From contig JAHHIJ010000006.1 in NCBI GenBank assembly GCA_019358985.1, positions 124,001 through 188,000 on the forward strand: a stretch of 64,000 nucleotides of DNA, written 5' to 3'. The notes under the pieces were generated by a model. That model was not told where the DNA came from. It searched no databases and worked only from the letters and a program-made list of their open reading frames with translations. The position numbers and the translations under genes are program-made. Positions within the stretch are counted from its first letter, which is position 1; every line of letters starts with the position of its first letter. This DNA is from Tolypothrix brevis GSE-NOS-MK-07-07A (GTDB lineage: Bacteria; Cyanobacteriota; Cyanobacteriia; Cyanobacteriales; Nostocaceae). Positions 62,849 to 64,000 of this stretch are shown here, one piece after another.

Positions 62849-63805
62849 TTAGGTAATTTGATTAACTGCGTTATCTAACCAGTTCAGCAGATTTAATTTG
62901 TGCAAAATAATCTGCCTAGCTTCAGCGATCGCCTCTTTAGCTGCGTACCATGCATCAGGAGTAGACGTTACTTCCTGAATGTATGCCAAACCCTTTTCAT
63001 CTATACTCGGTAGTCTTAAAAAGCTTCCTGGTGGCAATAATTTATCAGCGGCAGAACCACCATAATAAATTGGCAAACACCAAGCCAAAAGAGAATCCCA
63101 AAGCTTCTCACTCACATACCAATTATTGTCAGCATAATTTTCTATTGCCAAGTTGTAATAATAGGGAGCCATGCTATGCCATTTATTATTAACTTTGCCA
63201 TTTCCCTGTGCCCAATCTGGTAAATCTCGTCCATATAAATCGAATACTAAACCGTTTTCTCGCAACATTTTTAAAAAGTTAAGACGTTGCTGATGATTTG
63301 CCGTGCGATCAATTCCCGATGTAATCCAACTGCAAGGACGAACCTTTTCTGGAGATGGCATTTCGTTCAATTCTCTAAAGGAATTTGCATGATACCAAAT
63401 AGCAGGCATATACTCAGGTATTGGGGCAAAATCATCGGGACCAGAGACATAACCGCAGTATTTAGAAGCGTTTTTGTAATCACTAATTCGCTTTTTTTTT
63501 AACTCTAGAAATGGCGGTTCTCTTACTATATAAAAGATTCTTTCTTTCGGTACTTCTCGTAGTAAACTTGTTATGTTTTCTTCTTGCTGTTGCTGCGGTA
63601 TAAACTTATTCAACCAGCTTTTATTGACAACAGGCTTAACAAAGTCGCAGAAATTGTATAACAAGAGCAAATCTGGTTTTGAGTTATTTGCTTGTATTTG
63701 AATATTTTTCCACTCACCAAATGCATCAGGGGTTTGATGCCAAAGCCAATCACTTTGGTTAATAGCTTGGTAGCTGGTAATCATGCCAATAGTCTTTTTT
63801 ACCAT
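62849..63805 (-). CDS. Family 10 glycosyltransferase (alpha-fucosyltransferase-like)
   Basis: The 318-residue protein has the C-terminal signature of GT10 enzymes: LAIENYADNNWYVSEKLWDS followed by LLAWCLPIYYGG. The middle part contains CSWITSGIDRTANHQQRLNF and LYGRDLPDWAQG, also typical. GT10 enzymes move fucose from GDP-fucose onto glycans; the donor is likely but not certain. It heads the minus-strand run with the two paralogues and follows another glycosyltransferase gene that leaves the window. Confidence 0.85.
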   Translation of the reverse strand: MVKKTIGMITSYQAINQSDWLWHQTPDAFGEWKNIQIQANNSKPDLLLLYNFCDFVKPVVNKSWLNKFIPQQQQEENITSLLREVPKERIFYIVREPPFLELKKKRISDYKNASKYCGYVSGPDDFAPIPEYMPAIWYHANSFRELNEMPSPEKVRPCSWITSGIDRTANHQQRLNFLKMLRENGLVFDLYGRDLPDWAQGNGKVNNKWHSMAPYYYNLAIENYADNNWYVSEKLWDSLLAWCLPIYYGGSAADKLLPPGSFLRLPSIDEKGLAYIQEVTSTPDAWYAAKEAIAEARQIILHKLNLLNWLDNAVNQIT

Positions 63806-63840
63806 ACTTTTGAATTACTAGTTTTTTCAGTCATTTAATC

Positions 63841-64000
63841 TCAATTGATTGTTACTGGACGCATAGGAGCATCGACATAGCTAAGAGTTTTTTGAATTCT
63901 ATCTTCCCAAGAAAACTGTTTACCAAAATTTATACTATCCGTGTAACCTTCTACTTTTCTCGGATATTTTTCTAATATCTGCTGGATACATTCAGCAAAT
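63841..64000 (-). CDS. Glycosyltransferase, C-terminal fragment
   Basis: The minus-strand frame is open at the window edge and stops at TGA 63841-63843. The visible 53 residues read FAECIQQILEKYPRKVEGYT and then FGKQFSWEDRIQKTLSYVD, the last helices of a GT-B transferase (GT4-like). Family and donor cannot be determined. Confidence 0.6.
   Translation of the reverse strand, partial: FAECIQQILEKYPRKVEGYTDSINFGKQFSWEDRIQKTLSYVDAPMRPVTIN

Overview
The window looks like chromosome of a filamentous cyanobacterium, probably a heterocyst-forming (Nostocales-type) genome. Evidence: very frequent HIP1 octamers (GCGATCGC), two-residue twins of a Nostoc-type glycosyltransferase family, a cyanobacterial-style secA, glmU, hemE, pyrD and cobK, many STAND/CHAT/caspase-like and TPR proteins, and a dense population of short palindromic and MITE-like repeats in the gaps. 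No rRNA, tRNA, CRISPR array or complete insertion sequence is visible.

Layout. 1-9 kb: end of a MoxR-type ATPase, a calmodulin-like EF-hand protein fused to an Erv/ALR sulfhydryl oxidase, a VanZ-like membrane protein, and a translationally coupled pair (class III adenylate cyclase followed by an MscS channel with a cyclic-nucleotide-binding-like domain). 9-20 kb: dihaem cytochrome c, a TnpB remnant, secA, a sulfurtransferase, an HD-GYP response regulator, glmU, a DUF29 protein, and a DUF2256 gene coupled to an isoaspartyl peptidase. 21-26 kb: a Tat-exported caspase-like protease and a secreted TPR-CHAT protein, separated by tandem repeats. 26-32 kb: pyrD, cobK, a CPA2 antiporter with a tiny upstream membrane ORF, and a PG-binding/HEAT protein.

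32.9-39.2 kb is the most unusual block: on the minus strand lie a frameshifted LuxR-type HTH remnant, an nSTAND1-type NTPase, a membrane-anchored protein with a duplicated N-terminus and a TTRP/TTQP tail, an exported unknown protein, and a CHAT protease. The NTPase N-terminus and the CHAT protein's C-terminal half share the motif GMQAAxGDxN. That layout (motif at the start of a STAND switch, same motif after an effector domain encoded nearby) is what is known for bacterial amyloid-signalling NLR-like systems, so this is my best candidate for a poorly described conflict or cell-death system. The link is inferred from a short motif.

39-59 kb: glycosyltransferase, LD-carboxypeptidase with a low-complexity insert, an HNH pair, DUF4058, oligopeptidase B, hemE, a PD-(D/E)XK-like protein, a large secreted nuclease with Calx-beta and RTX-like parts, an SDR protein, a B12-binding radical SAM protein resembling hopanoid C-2 methylase, a small gene broken by a TnpB remnant, and a UbiB-type kinase. 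59.9-64 kb: a surface-glycan cluster of at least five glycosyltransferase-type genes running off the end.

Two dispersed repeat families shape the region. Family A has TAGACAT termini and a core palindrome GACGTAGCAGTGCTACGTC or GACGTTCCGGCGGAACGTC. Family B has AGGACTTACGCA termini and is about 75-240 bp. Family A copies appear to supply the last codons and stop of two genes (cobK and the 39.5-kb glycosyltransferase) and the untranslated leader of a third; a family B copy abuts a truncated VOC gene.
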